From: an uncultured Muribaculaceae bacterium
Lineage (GTDB): Bacteria; Bacteroidota; Bacteroidia; Bacteroidales; Muribaculaceae
Direction: 5' to 3'
DNA length: 64,000 nt
NCBI GenBank assembly: GCA_910588245.1
Contig: CAJUQP010000008.1
Location: 36,124-100,123, forward strand
Shown here: piece after piece, positions 55,531 through 63,951 of the stretch
Layout of the letters: every line of letters starts with the position of its first letter
How positions within the stretch are numbered: the first letter of the stretch is position 1
Notes under the pieces: generated by a model
What the model saw: the letters and a program-made list of their open reading frames with translations, nothing else
What the model was told of the DNA's origin: nothing
Databases searched by the model: none
Position numbers and translations under genes: made by a program

Positions 55531-57528
55531 TTACTCGCCGGGATGGAAATAATCATATATTATCTTCCCTTTGGCCTTCCCCACCGCGTTCTCAAGATCG
55601 GCGGCCGACGCCTCCCTCATGCGCTTCACGCTCTTGAATTCCTTCATCAGTGTCCCGGCGGTGACCTCGCCTATCCCCTTTATATTGTCGAGCTCGCTTC
55701 TGACCTGCCCTTTCGACCGCCGGTCGCGGTGGTGGGTTATGCCGAAACGGTGAGCCTCGTCGCGCAGATGCTGCACTACCTGCAGGCTCCGGCTTTTCTT
55801 GTCGATATAGAGCGGATATTGGTCTCCCGGAAAATAGATCTCCTCGAGCCTCTTCGCTATGCCCACAAGGGCCACTTCTCCACGTATGCCCATCTCGTCG
55901 AAGGCCTCGACGGCGGCGCTGAGCTGCCCCTTTCCGCCATCGACCACCACAAGCTGAGGCAAAGGCTCCCCCTCCGCCATCATGCGTGAATAACGGCGAT
56001 GGAGCACCTCTTTCATCGACGCGAAATCGTCGGCACCCACCACAGTCTTTATGCAGAAATGCCGGTAGTCTTTCTTCGAAGGTTTGCCGTTGCGGAACAC
56101 CACGCAGCTCGCCACCGGATTCGTCCCCTGGATATTCGAGTTGTCGAAGCACTCTATATGCCTCGGCTGCACGTTGAGGCGGAAATCATTTTTCATCTGC
56201 TCCATCAGTTTCTCCACACCTCTCTCCGGATCGAGCTTCTCGGCCATCTTCTCCTTGTCGGCCATGTATTGCCTCACATTTTTCATGCCCACGTCGAGAA
56301 TCTTCTTCCTGTCGCCACGCTTAGGCACTATGAACTCCACGCCTCCGAACTCCACATCAGGCTCGAAGGGCACGATCACGGATGAGAACTCACGGTTGAA
56401 ACGCCGTCCCACCTCCCCTATGGCCATCGAGAGGATTTCTGCGGGAGTCTCGGCAAGCTTCCTGCGGAACTCCATATTTAGGCTCTGCACCACAGCGCCA
56501 TGACGCAGGTGCATGAAATTGACGTAGGCCGAATCGCCGTTCTCATCATAGGCGAACATGTCGGCATCGGCCATCTCCGCAAGTCCTATCACCGATTTAG
56601 CGTTATATCGGCTGAGAATCTCATATTTCTCCTTCACCGCCTGCGCCTCCTCGAATTTCCACTCCTCGCTGAGGCGAGCCATCTCCTCCTTGAGATACTT
56701 TTCAAGCACCAGGGTCTCTCCATTGAGTATCTGGCGCACCTGGGCCACATATTTCCCGTATTCATCGGGGGAAACAAGCCCCCGGCAGGCACCGTTGCAT
56801 TTCTTGATATGGTAGTCGAGACAAAGACGGTATTTTCCACGGGCTATGCTTTTCTCGTCGAGCATATGGCGGCAACTGCGCAGAGGATAGATGTCGCGGA
56901 TCAGCTGGAGCACTACCTTAGCCGCCTGCGGATTGGCGTAGGGTCCGTAATATTTCCCCTCTATCCCCTTCTCCCGAGTCATGAACACACGAGGGAACAG
57001 CTCCTTGGTGACGACAATCCAGGGATATGATTTGTCGTCCTTCAGGAGCACGTTGTAGTGGGGCTGATATGTCTTGATCATCGCGTTCTCAAGATGGAGC
57101 GCATCCTCTTCGGAGCCTACCACTATGAAGCGCATGTCGACGATATTGCGAACGAGAAGATTCGTCTTTATCGAGTCATGGCGGCGGTTGAAGTAAGACG
57201 ACACCCTCCTCTTGAGCCGCTTCGCTTTCCCCACATATATCACATGGCCACGCTTGTCGATATACATGTAGACGCCCGGCGCCTCAGGGAGATTGAGGAT
57301 CTTCTCCCTCAGGTGGGCCCCGGGGCGGTTCTCACGGATATCCTCACGAGTGCGGTCGGGCACTATCTCGATATCAAATTTCCCGGTTTCATCGATATTC
57401 CTCGCGGTTTCCGCGAGGAGTCGCGAGAGGTCTGTGCCACCGGATCCATCTTGCCTTTCCTGATCATTCTTGACGCCATCGTCCGGAAACATGTCCGGCA
57501 TTTCAGGATTTGTCTTATCCATACTCAT
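55531..57528 (-). CDS. uvrC: UvrABC system protein C
   Basis: A nucleotide-excision-repair nuclease of 665 residues that makes both incisions around a lesion. The GIY-YIG domain begins near residue 85 (GVYMYIDKRGHVIYVGKAK); a UVR motif lies near 270-310; the RNase H-like 5' nuclease contains HIECFDNSNIQGT and VVDGGKGQL; the C-terminal HhH motifs include IKGIGEVTAGTL. An N-terminal extension of about 70 acidic residues precedes the usual start, and no later Met would remove it, so it seems genuine. The mnmG-apt-uvrC order is typical of Bacteroidales. Confidence 0.96.
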   Translation of the reverse strand: MSMDKTNPEMPDMFPDDGVKNDQERQDGSGGTDLSRLLAETARNIDETGKFDIEIVPDRTREDIRENRPGAHLREKILNLPEAPGVYMYIDKRGHVIYVGKAKRLKRRVSSYFNRRHDSIKTNLLVRNIVDMRFIVVGSEEDALHLENAMIKTYQPHYNVLLKDDKSYPWIVVTKELFPRVFMTREKGIEGKYYGPYANPQAAKVVLQLIRDIYPLRSCRHMLDEKSIARGKYRLCLDYHIKKCNGACRGLVSPDEYGKYVAQVRQILNGETLVLEKYLKEEMARLSEEWKFEEAQAVKEKYEILSRYNAKSVIGLAEMADADMFAYDENGDSAYVNFMHLRHGAVVQSLNMEFRRKLAETPAEILSMAIGEVGRRFNREFSSVIVPFEPDVEFGGVEFIVPKRGDRKKILDVGMKNVRQYMADKEKMAEKLDPERGVEKLMEQMKNDFRLNVQPRHIECFDNSNIQGTNPVASCVVFRNGKPSKKDYRHFCIKTVVGADDFASMKEVLHRRYSRMMAEGEPLPQLVVVDGGKGQLSAAVEAFDEMGIRGEVALVGIAKRLEEIYFPGDQYPLYIDKKSRSLQVVQHLRDEAHRFGITHHRDRRSKGQVRSELDNIKGIGEVTAGTLMKEFKSVKRMREASAADLENAVGKAKGKIIYDYFHPGE

Positions 57529-57555
57529 GGTTATGAAGAGGGGTTCTTATACTGC

Positions 57556-57591
57556 GGAGAGGCCACGGCCATACGATGGCCGAGCCTCTCC
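57556..57591 (-). terminator. Hairpin between apt and uvrC
   Basis: GGAGAGGC/GCCTCTCC with an inner CGGCCA/TGGCCG stem and TACGA loop. It lies about 90 bp after the apt stop, so it probably ends or attenuates the apt transcript before uvrC. Confidence 0.6.
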
Positions 57592-57680
57592 ATTGTCTAT
57601 CGGGATAATCATGATGGAGCCTGAAAAACACCGTATCCATCGAAAGATTTCAACACGTGCTCCACCCGAGATGCCTTTTG

Positions 57681-58205
57681 TCAGTATTTGATAAGGGAGA
57701 CTGTCTCGCAGTCTTTCGGGAGCAGTTCCCTACCCTTGAGAGCCTCGAGCTCCACGATGAAGTTGAAATAGATTTTCTTCGGGTTCATGCTCCTCACAAG
57801 CTCATAGCATGCGAGCATGGTGCCTCCTGTGGCGAGAAGGTCATCGTGGATCACGACCACATCATCAGAACAGATTGCGTCGCCATGAAGTTCAATCACG
57901 TCGACGCCATACTCCTTTGCATATGATTTCTTGATCGTGACGGCGGGAAGCTTGCCCGGTTTCCTGGCAGGCACGAATCCGCATCCAAGCTCATAGGCCA
58001 GGATACTGCCGCATATGAATCCGCGCGACTCTATGCCTACCACCTTTGTCACCCCCTTGTCGCGGTATATGTCGGCAAGGTCACGCCCCACCTGATGAAG
58101 GGCCTCCCCGTTCTTGAAGAGAGTCGTGAGATCGCGGAATATGATGCCCTTCTTCGGGAAATCATAAACATCGCGGATTAGAGATTTCATTTCTTCGAGT
58201 TCCAT
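57681..58205 (-). CDS. apt: Adenine phosphoribosyltransferase
   Basis: A cytoplasmic purine-salvage enzyme of 174 residues converting adenine and PRPP to AMP. The N-terminal motif IRDVYDFPKKGIIFRDLTTL and the PRPP-binding loop VVVIHDDLLATGGT (about 113-126) are intact; GIESRGFICGSILAYELG is the flexible-loop/substrate region. Length and sequence are normal for Apt. Its neighbours mnmG and uvrC lie in the same orientation. Confidence 0.96.
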   Translation of the reverse strand: MELEEMKSLIRDVYDFPKKGIIFRDLTTLFKNGEALHQVGRDLADIYRDKGVTKVVGIESRGFICGSILAYELGCGFVPARKPGKLPAVTIKKSYAKEYGVDVIELHGDAICSDDVVVIHDDLLATGGTMLACYELVRSMNPKKIYFNFIVELEALKGRELLPKDCETVSLIKY

Positions 58206-58329
58206 ATTCAGTCAGTTTTTAGTTTTTACATAATCATGGCCCGGGGATCGGTCGCGGCTCTACATCCGCTACCCTACCGGAGAGCGTCATTTTTCATTCA
58301 ACATGGCATAGTACGATAAAACATCTAAA

Positions 58330-58345
58330 CGTTCCACGTGAAACA
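58330..58345. other. Near-consensus parS (ParB-binding) site
   Basis: CGTTCCACGTGAAACA differs from the palindromic parS TGTTTCACGTGAAACA at two positions, and from the widely used TGTTNCACGTGAAACA form only at the first base. It lies in the 260-bp gap between mnmG and apt. mnmG (gidA) is next to the origin and parAB in many bacteria, so the context fits a chromosomal centromere site. No parA or parB is in the window. Confidence 0.65.
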
Positions 58346-58464
58346 ATCGCGCTCTATCTTGTTAATTTCTCTTTATTTAAGAAACGGTGCGATAAGCACG
58401 AGATTGTATGCATCACTGCAATCCCGCCAATAATCCACATAAGTTAAAACCTCAGGACGTCCCC

Positions 58465-60420
58465 CTATCTGTTGAGAAGCACAAGAAGGATATTTATATC
58501 GGCCGGCGAGACTCCCGGTATTCGCGAAGCCTGGCCGATTGTCTGCGGACGTATGGCCGTCAGCTTCTGCCGCGCCTCTGTCGAAAGTGCCTGCAGGGAG
58601 GTGAAGTCGAAATCCGGGGGCAGTTTCACATATTCGAGTCTTCTCGCCTTCTCCGCAAGCATCCCTTCCCTCTCTATATAGCCTCCGTATTTGATAAGGA
58701 TCTCCGCCGCTTCCACAATCTCGTCGCGACGATCTTCCGGGATGGCTTCAATCCTTTTCCGCAATTTTGAGATCGCAGACGAGAGATTATGGAAATCAAG
58801 CTGCGGACGCTTCAAAAGCTCATAGAGGCGTATCGAGGCTGTAAGAGGAGCCGTTGAGAGAGCCTCGAGGGAGTGATTGATCTTTTCCCCCATCTTCACG
58901 GTGAAATCGCGGCACCATTCTATAAGGGCGTCGCGCTCCCTGCGCTTGCTCTCCATCGCCTCCACTCTCTCGGGCGAAGCCAGGCCGATCTCCGCGCCGA
59001 GGGGAGTTAGACGCATGTCGGCATCGTCCTGGCGCAAGAGTATCCTGTATTCCGCGCGCGAGGTGAACATGCGATAAGGTTCGTCGACGCCTTTGGTCAC
59101 GAGATCATCTATCAGCACTCCGATATAAGCCTGATCTCTGCCGAGCACGACAGGGCTCTCTCCTTTCACGGCCCGCGCGGCATTTATGCCGGCCATCAGT
59201 CCCTGTGCGGCCGCCTCCTCATAGCCTGTGGTGCCATTCACCTGTCCTGCGAGATACAAGCCTTCCACGAGTTTCGTCTGGAGGTCGTGAGTGAGTTGGG
59301 TCGGGTCGAAATAATCATATTCTATGGCGTAACCGGGCCGATAGAAATGCACGTCGCGAAGCGCCGGCACCTTACGGAGGGCTTCCAGCTGCACCTCCCA
59401 CGGCAGGGAACTTGAGAATCCGTTTATATAGAACTCCTGTGTGCTCTCCCCTTCCGGTTCGAGGAAAAGCTGGTGGCTCTCTTTGTCAGCGAACGTCACG
59501 ATCTTTGTCTCGATGCTGGGACAATAGCGCGGGCCGATACTACGGATCTGGCCGTTGTAGAGTGGCGATGAATCGAGGTTATCACGGAGTGTGGCATGCA
59601 CTTCAGGATTGGTGTGTACGATATAGCAGCTGCGTGGCCGCAGGCGTCGTCCCACACCCGGGAGAAATGAGAATTTATGAAAATCACGTCCCTCGAGAGT
59701 CACGGAGGTCTCCCCCGCGGAATCTTCGCATCGCTCCGCTATGACGCGATCGTCGCCATCCTGGCGCTCGGCAAGTGAGAAATCTATGGTACGGGCATCA
59801 ATGCGTGCAGGAGTGCCTGTCTTCATACGTAGCGAACGGAATCCGAGGGACACAAGCTGCTCCGTGATTCCCTTGGAAGCAGGTTCCGAGATACGACCAC
59901 CCTCCACTTTCGTGGCTCCGAAATGCATGAGTCCGTTGAGAAAAGTACCTGCCGTAAGCACTACTTTCCGCGCCTTGAAATTGAATCCGAGAGCCGTGCG
60001 GACTCCTGCGATGCTTATTCCCGACTCCGTCTCAGCGAAGTCGAACGCTGTCACCATATCCTGGAAAAGCCAGAGATTTTCCGTGTTCTCGAGCACAGCG
60101 CGCCATGCCTCGATAAACCGGGCACGGTCTGACTGCACACGCGGCGACCATACTGCCGGGCCTTTCGAACGGTTGAGCATCCTGAACTGTATCGCTGTAG
60201 TGTCGGCAATGATGCCCATCTGACCGCCCAGGGCGTCAATCTCGCGCACAATCTGCCCCTTGGCGATACCTCCTACGGCAGGATTGCACGACATCTGAGC
60301 CACTTTGTTTAGATCAGCGGTGATCAGCAATGTCGACGCCCCGAGCCTCGCGGAGGCAACCGCAGCCTCACATCCGGCATGTCCGGCCCCCACAACTATT
60401 ACGTCATATGTGAATCTCAT
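58465..60420 (-). CDS. mnmG: tRNA uridine-5-carboxymethylaminomethyl modification enzyme MnmG
   Basis: A FAD-dependent enzyme of 651 residues that, with MnmE, installs cmnm5U34 in tRNAs. I start at the ATG at 60420 because MRFTYDVIVVGAGHAGCEAA begins with the FAD-binding dinucleotide fold exactly as in other MnmG proteins; an in-frame upstream start would overlap ybeY. Family signatures CNPAVGGIAKGQIVREIDAL and GQVNGTTGYEEAAAQGL are present, and the C-terminal helical domain for MnmE/tRNA binding is complete (TIGQASRIPGVSPADINILL). It follows ybeY by 25 bp, probably cotranscribed. Confidence 0.97.
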   Translation of the reverse strand: MRFTYDVIVVGAGHAGCEAAVASARLGASTLLITADLNKVAQMSCNPAVGGIAKGQIVREIDALGGQMGIIADTTAIQFRMLNRSKGPAVWSPRVQSDRARFIEAWRAVLENTENLWLFQDMVTAFDFAETESGISIAGVRTALGFNFKARKVVLTAGTFLNGLMHFGATKVEGGRISEPASKGITEQLVSLGFRSLRMKTGTPARIDARTIDFSLAERQDGDDRVIAERCEDSAGETSVTLEGRDFHKFSFLPGVGRRLRPRSCYIVHTNPEVHATLRDNLDSSPLYNGQIRSIGPRYCPSIETKIVTFADKESHQLFLEPEGESTQEFYINGFSSSLPWEVQLEALRKVPALRDVHFYRPGYAIEYDYFDPTQLTHDLQTKLVEGLYLAGQVNGTTGYEEAAAQGLMAGINAARAVKGESPVVLGRDQAYIGVLIDDLVTKGVDEPYRMFTSRAEYRILLRQDDADMRLTPLGAEIGLASPERVEAMESKRRERDALIEWCRDFTVKMGEKINHSLEALSTAPLTASIRLYELLKRPQLDFHNLSSAISKLRKRIEAIPEDRRDEIVEAAEILIKYGGYIEREGMLAEKARRLEYVKLPPDFDFTSLQALSTEARQKLTAIRPQTIGQASRIPGVSPADINILLVLLNR

Positions 60421-60445
60421 TCCTCTTAGATTGTCATTGATTTGT

Positions 60446-60865
60446 TCAGGCGTTCTTCCAGAGAGCAAGCGCGGCGTTTTCCGCACCCTCCATTATCTCG
60501 CGTTCTCCGGGACCTTTGTCATTGATGCCGCAAAGATGAAGCACGCCGTGAGCAATTACGCGCAGCAGTTCCACGCCATACTCCTGACCAAGGTCGCGGG
60601 CATTGCTCGCCACAGTGTCGAGCGATATGAATATGTCGCCCCCTATCCTGTCTTTGTGCGAATAGTCGAACGTTATTATATCCGTGAAATAATCATGACG
60701 CAGAAACTCACGGTTCACCCGCAGAATCTCCTCATCGTCGCAAAACAGGTAATTCACATTCCCCACCTTGCGGTTGTGGGAAGCTGCCACCTCTCCGAGC
60801 CAACGGTCAACCTTGGCAAAATCGAGAGCGGGCATCCCTACATTTTTTGTCTCAAATTCAATCAT
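60446..60865 (-). CDS. ybeY: Endoribonuclease YbeY
   Basis: A metal-dependent RNase of 139 residues for rRNA maturation and ribosome quality control. The zinc motif reads HGVLHLCGINDK: the first two His are intact, while the third, usually in a GYDH context, is replaced by an Asp-Lys pair, as I recall from other Bacteroidetes. FTDIITFDY and GGDIFIS are the other conserved blocks. It lies directly upstream of mnmG in the same operon. Confidence 0.94.
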   Translation of the reverse strand: MIEFETKNVGMPALDFAKVDRWLGEVAASHNRKVGNVNYLFCDDEEILRVNREFLRHDYFTDIITFDYSHKDRIGGDIFISLDTVASNARDLGQEYGVELLRVIAHGVLHLCGINDKGPGEREIMEGAENAALALWKNA

Positions 60866-61184
60866 CCAATTGTAAACATTAGCATATTTGCATATGCATT
60901 ATATTTATCTAATATTTTATTAATGCAAAAATACAAAAAATCCTCAAGATATAACCTTGAAGTCCTTTAAAAACAAAAAATGACACAAACAAGCATTTAA
61001 AGCATCTATTTAAAGGTTTTGCAGAAAGTGTTAATAAATCCAATATGTCACTAACTATCTGCAATTTACACAGGAAGCGTCACAAAATAACGGCCACGAG
61101 AATCAAATAGAATTCATTCCCGACAGAATTCCCGATTAATTTTTCCAATCTCAAACCGAAAAACTTAATCATCATTCCACAAAT
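60866..61184. other. AT-rich intergenic region without a supported gene
   Basis: This stretch separates ybeY from the cysteine-rich peptide cluster. The only signal I see is CAAAAATA at 60926-60933, i.e. TATTTTTG on the minus strand, a possible -7 element for ybeY-mnmG without a clear -33. No ORF or RNA fold stands out. Confidence 0.4.
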
Positions 61185-61220
61185 TAATAAGCCATATTAT
61201 TTTTATAATATGGCTTATTA
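61185..61220 (-). terminator. Perfect 16-bp hairpin ending the peptide/propeller operon
   Basis: Arms 61185-61200 and 61205-61220 are perfectly complementary around TTTT, beginning about 23 bp after the stop of the propeller lipoprotein gene. Confidence 0.75.
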
Positions 61221-61242
61221 GTTGAACACAATTCTTCAAACA

Positions 61243-62277
61243 TCAATCAAGCAACCCAGGACACGTGATCTTGGCAATCCTCGTTTCTTCATTCCTCCGC
61301 TGCACTAACGCATAGATCACGTCAGGGTTATCGGGAGAGAGGTCCATCGCAAGAACAATAACATCCAATGCATAACGGCGTATAGGATTCCCTTCCCAAT
61401 CCCAGACCGTTATATCAGTCGGTGCCATTCCATCGACCGTGCCGTTGAAAGACGCGACAATATACCTGTCGGATCCTGTCATCGATACCACACCTTTGAC
61501 ATTCCTATCGGAATAACCTATGAATCCATCCCGCTCAACCGACTCGTAGGGATAAAACATTCTTACAGACCTCTTCTTTATGTCAAGGTTATCGATGTCG
61601 AATGTTTCCAGAATAAAACCCTCCAATGTGGCAGATGCGAATTTTAAACCATCAGGTGAAAATGCGACACAATGCCGGTCAAGCATACAGGCATTATCCT
61701 CCGGTTCATCATCAACAGGAGAATCAAGATACACGTTACCTCGACATCCATCCCGCATGATCGTAAATCCTTGCCTTGAATGTGAAAGGTCGGTATTGAT
61801 CTCAAAGAGAGTCCTTCCATCCTGAAGGAAATGAAGTTTCTTGACCACCAGGCTGTCTTTACTGAGATCGGGAGCCAAAGAAGACACACAATGCCAATCA
61901 TTGTTGAAACACTTGATTTGGCCGGTAGCCAGGTCGAATACCTCAGTTCCCGTTGGGTTCTGTCGGAATTCAAATGAAGCTATCACTTCGTCAGGACCAG
62001 AACCGTTTGGCAGATAATGAGCTAACGGTCGTCCTTTGTCCCGGTGGTATACATGGATCCATCGGTTATCCAACGGACCGGCCATCACTATCATGGAATC
62101 TGCCACCTCCATCTTGAAGGCATTGGGAAGGATCTCGTCCTCCCCGGTGACATACAACATCTCTGCCTCTCTGGTTTCGGGGAATACAAGTTCCTCGTAC
62201 TTCGATCCCCCTCCGCAGGAAGCAACGGCCACACAGAATCCAAGCACAACCAAGAGCAACCCGAATCTATCAATCAT
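61243..62277 (-). CDS. BF3164-like (TolB-like) beta-propeller lipoprotein
   Basis: A lipoprotein of 344 residues. The start at 62277 (MIDRFGLLLVVLGFCVAVASC) overlaps the stop of the cysteine-rich peptide gene as ATGA. After the anchor come repeats of a six-bladed propeller: FKMEVADSMIVMAGP, TEVFDLATGQIKCFN, CVAFSPDGLKFASATLEGF, FIGYSDRNVKGVVSMTGS, DITVWDWEGNPIRRY. BF3164-like lipoproteins often accompany small secreted NVEALA-type peptides in Bacteroides; here the partner is a different cysteine-rich peptide. It may bind or process that peptide. The role is unknown. Confidence 0.75.
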   Translation of the reverse strand: MIDRFGLLLVVLGFCVAVASCGGGSKYEELVFPETREAEMLYVTGEDEILPNAFKMEVADSMIVMAGPLDNRWIHVYHRDKGRPLAHYLPNGSGPDEVIASFEFRQNPTGTEVFDLATGQIKCFNNDWHCVSSLAPDLSKDSLVVKKLHFLQDGRTLFEINTDLSHSRQGFTIMRDGCRGNVYLDSPVDDEPEDNACMLDRHCVAFSPDGLKFASATLEGFILETFDIDNLDIKKRSVRMFYPYESVERDGFIGYSDRNVKGVVSMTGSDRYIVASFNGTVDGMAPTDITVWDWEGNPIRRYALDVIVLAMDLSPDNPDVIYALVQRRNEETRIAKITCPGLLD

Positions 62278-62633
62278 AAAGCCACAAACTGTATCCCACC
62301 ACAATTCCTACAACAACCTCTTGCTGCAGTGCATTTACCACGACTATCCAAAGAACTATAATAGCATCTGTAACACTTTCGGCACTGAACACCGCATGTT
62401 CCACTTACATAGTGATTACATTGGATTTCCAGCGTCCCTCCGGGATTGGGACTTGGAGTAGGCTCCGGATCTGAAAGAGGGATAACATGCGCTCTGTCAG
62501 GAGTGATATATTGTCCTGAGCGATCCGGAATACCGTCTTTTACAACCGATAAATTGGACGGTTGCGAGAATGATGATGCGACTGTCATAATCATTGATGA
62601 CATTGCCACAATAAGCAATTTTCTCATTTTCAT
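62274..62633 (-). CDS. Secreted cysteine-rich small protein
   Basis: A protein of 119 residues with signal peptide MKMRKLLIVAMSSMIMTVASSFS (cleavage near SFS-QP). A charged propeptide-like segment 25-55 is followed by the proline-rich linker DPEPTPSPNPGG (55-66). The compact C-terminal domain has nine cysteines (72, 80, 84, 87, 90, 101, 107, 108, 111). I do not recognise the family. The layout of leader, linker and Cys-rich core resembles secreted disulfide or metal-binding peptides. It is coupled to the propeller lipoprotein by a 4-bp overlap. The odd cysteine number suggests dimerisation or metal binding rather than closed disulfides. Confidence 0.75.
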   Translation of the reverse strand: MKMRKLLIVAMSSMIMTVASSFSQPSNLSVVKDGIPDRSGQYITPDRAHVIPLSDPEPTPSPNPGGTLEIQCNHYVSGTCGVQCRKCYRCYYSSLDSRGKCTAARGCCRNCGGIQFVAL

Positions 62634-62641
62634 ATATAAAA

Positions 62642-62873
62642 TTATCTAACTGTATTAATTCTACCCACAATACTTTGGGAATGTGCCAAGATACGTCTGC
62701 CTTGCACATCTACTCCTACAAAAGAGCAAAAAGGGAGTTGCAATAAGACGATGCTAAGCTTCAAGGCAGCCCGTGAGACTTTGACGTGCAACCCTTTCTG
62801 AAGATTGGCTGATAATCGAAGGCTCTCCAAATATCAAAAGAGCCATCGGACAGATAAACATTTCTCTATTCAT
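62642..62873 (-). pseudogene. Degraded small exported protein (tentative)
   Basis: An ATG at 62873 begins MNREMFICPMALLIFGEPSI, a signal-like stretch, but the frame stops after about 40 codons. Another frame continues (LPFCSFVGVDVQGRRILAHS...) with a D.QGR.I motif reminiscent of T9SS-type tails and ends 8 bp before the cysteine-rich gene. The two pieces could be one small gene broken by a frameshift. The evidence is weak. Confidence 0.3.
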
Positions 62874-62921
62874 GATATAATATTTAGTTATTTATCCAAT
62901 TTATTGTAATCAATGACTTAG

Positions 62922-63506
62922 CTAAATATTATCAACATTTTCCACAATATTGCGATAATATTCTTTTTTTACATAGGGATCTGAAAGAGGATCTCCTTCG
63001 GCTATTACCATTCTGTTTGAATCAATAAGGAAGACTACAATGTCATTTTCCTCATTCATAGAAATTCTGTTGTTTAAAGCGAAGTTTCCTCTCGGATCAA
63101 ATGCCAATGTATATCGGAATCCGGATCTCCGCCTGAGAGCTTCCAATTTCCTGCCATCTGTAAAATTAGCAATCACAATCAAATCAACTTTTCCTCGCGA
63201 TACGGATGAATCCAAACCATTCAAGAAATTATTCCATCTTGATAATCTCATTTTACATGAATTGCACCCCGTTGAATCAACGTATGACACTATTGTCATT
63301 TCATTATCATGACAGTAGAAGCCGTCCTCACCCACAATTTTTATAGAATCGGGGAAAATAATTGTCCTTCCGACAAGACTTTTCTCTTTTGAAGATATTT
63401 CTACCCTTATACAAGACAGAAAACAAAGTAATGAGATACCCATAAGGAAAAGGATCGTCTTGATTGCCATCTTCCGGATGTCCATAGTATTAAAAAGAGA
63501 CTTCAT
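62922..63506 (-). CDS. Thioredoxin-like lipoprotein
   Basis: A protein of 194 residues with a hydrophobic segment ending LLCFLSC (Cys32), a likely lipoprotein. A thioredoxin-like domain begins about residue 70: EMTIVSYVDSTGCNSCKMRL with the redox pair Cys81-Asn-Ser-Cys84, then VDLIVIANFTDGRKLEALRR and a C-terminal IVVFLIDSNRMVIAEGDPL. CxxC geometry suggests thiol-disulfide exchange in the envelope; the neighbouring nine-cysteine peptide is an obvious possible client. It starts 4 bp after the previous gene. Confidence 0.75.
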   Translation of the reverse strand: MKSLFNTMDIRKMAIKTILFLMGISLLCFLSCIRVEISSKEKSLVGRTIIFPDSIKIVGEDGFYCHDNEMTIVSYVDSTGCNSCKMRLSRWNNFLNGLDSSVSRGKVDLIVIANFTDGRKLEALRRRSGFRYTLAFDPRGNFALNNRISMNEENDIVVFLIDSNRMVIAEGDPLSDPYVKKEYYRNIVENVDNI

Positions 63507-63509
63507 TTA

Positions 63510-63917
63510 TCACAGATACACCCAGCCACGCAACACATAGTCATTAAGATAAATCTTAATCTCGTATGTACCATTCATGGAGAACAGAGACATTATGAAA
63601 TCATCTTCATCGGCAAACGAGCCTATTAGAGAATGGCCTTCTGCAAATATCTCAAAAAGATATATCTCTTCTTTTGAAACTCCCGGGACATAGACTCCAT
63701 CAGACCTGTCTATACTGACAAAAACCGGATTTTGTGGCATTCTACATCCCTCTGTAAAATCATCGACCTCTACATCAGGAGGGGTATCCTTAGGAGGAGT
63801 GCTCTTATAAGTTTTCACCACAACTTTTTGATCGCTTTCTGCAGCAAAAAACTCCATTGGAACTACTATTAAAGCCGATAACAATGCAACAATACGGATA
63901 AGTTTTTTCATGTTCAT
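63510..63917 (-). CDS. Small secreted protein, DUF3244-like
   Basis: A protein of 135 residues with signal peptide MNMKKLIRIVALLSALIVVPMEFFA. A short acidic/proline segment (STPPKDTPPDVEVDD) is followed by a beta-rich domain ending YEIKIYLNDYVLRGWVYL, similar in style to DUF3244 proteins, which are small Ig-like secreted proteins of unknown role. It is the first gene of the cluster running to 61243. Assignment to DUF3244 is by pattern only. Confidence 0.6.
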   Translation of the reverse strand: MNMKKLIRIVALLSALIVVPMEFFAAESDQKVVVKTYKSTPPKDTPPDVEVDDFTEGCRMPQNPVFVSIDRSDGVYVPGVSKEEIYLFEIFAEGHSLIGSFADEDDFIMSLFSMNGTYEIKIYLNDYVLRGWVYL

Positions 63918-63943
63918 AGCTTGGTTAATTTGTTTAGTCGCTG

Positions 63944-63951
63944 CAAAATTA
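63944..63951 (-). promoter_or_regulatory. Possible -7 element of the secreted small-protein cluster
   Basis: TAATTTTG on the minus strand, 26 bp before the ATG at 63917. A TTTTG lies about 24 bp further upstream, near the window edge. Confidence 0.35.

Noticed and set aside
58425..58445. DnaA box / origin
   Set aside because: A single TAATCCACA (one mismatch to TTATCCACA) near the parS-like site, without a cluster of boxes, is not enough to call oriC.
62274..62633. Double-glycine bacteriocin leader in the cysteine-rich peptide
   Set aside because: A GG precedes the Cys core, but the protein has a normal Sec signal and no peptidase-containing ABC transporter is nearby.
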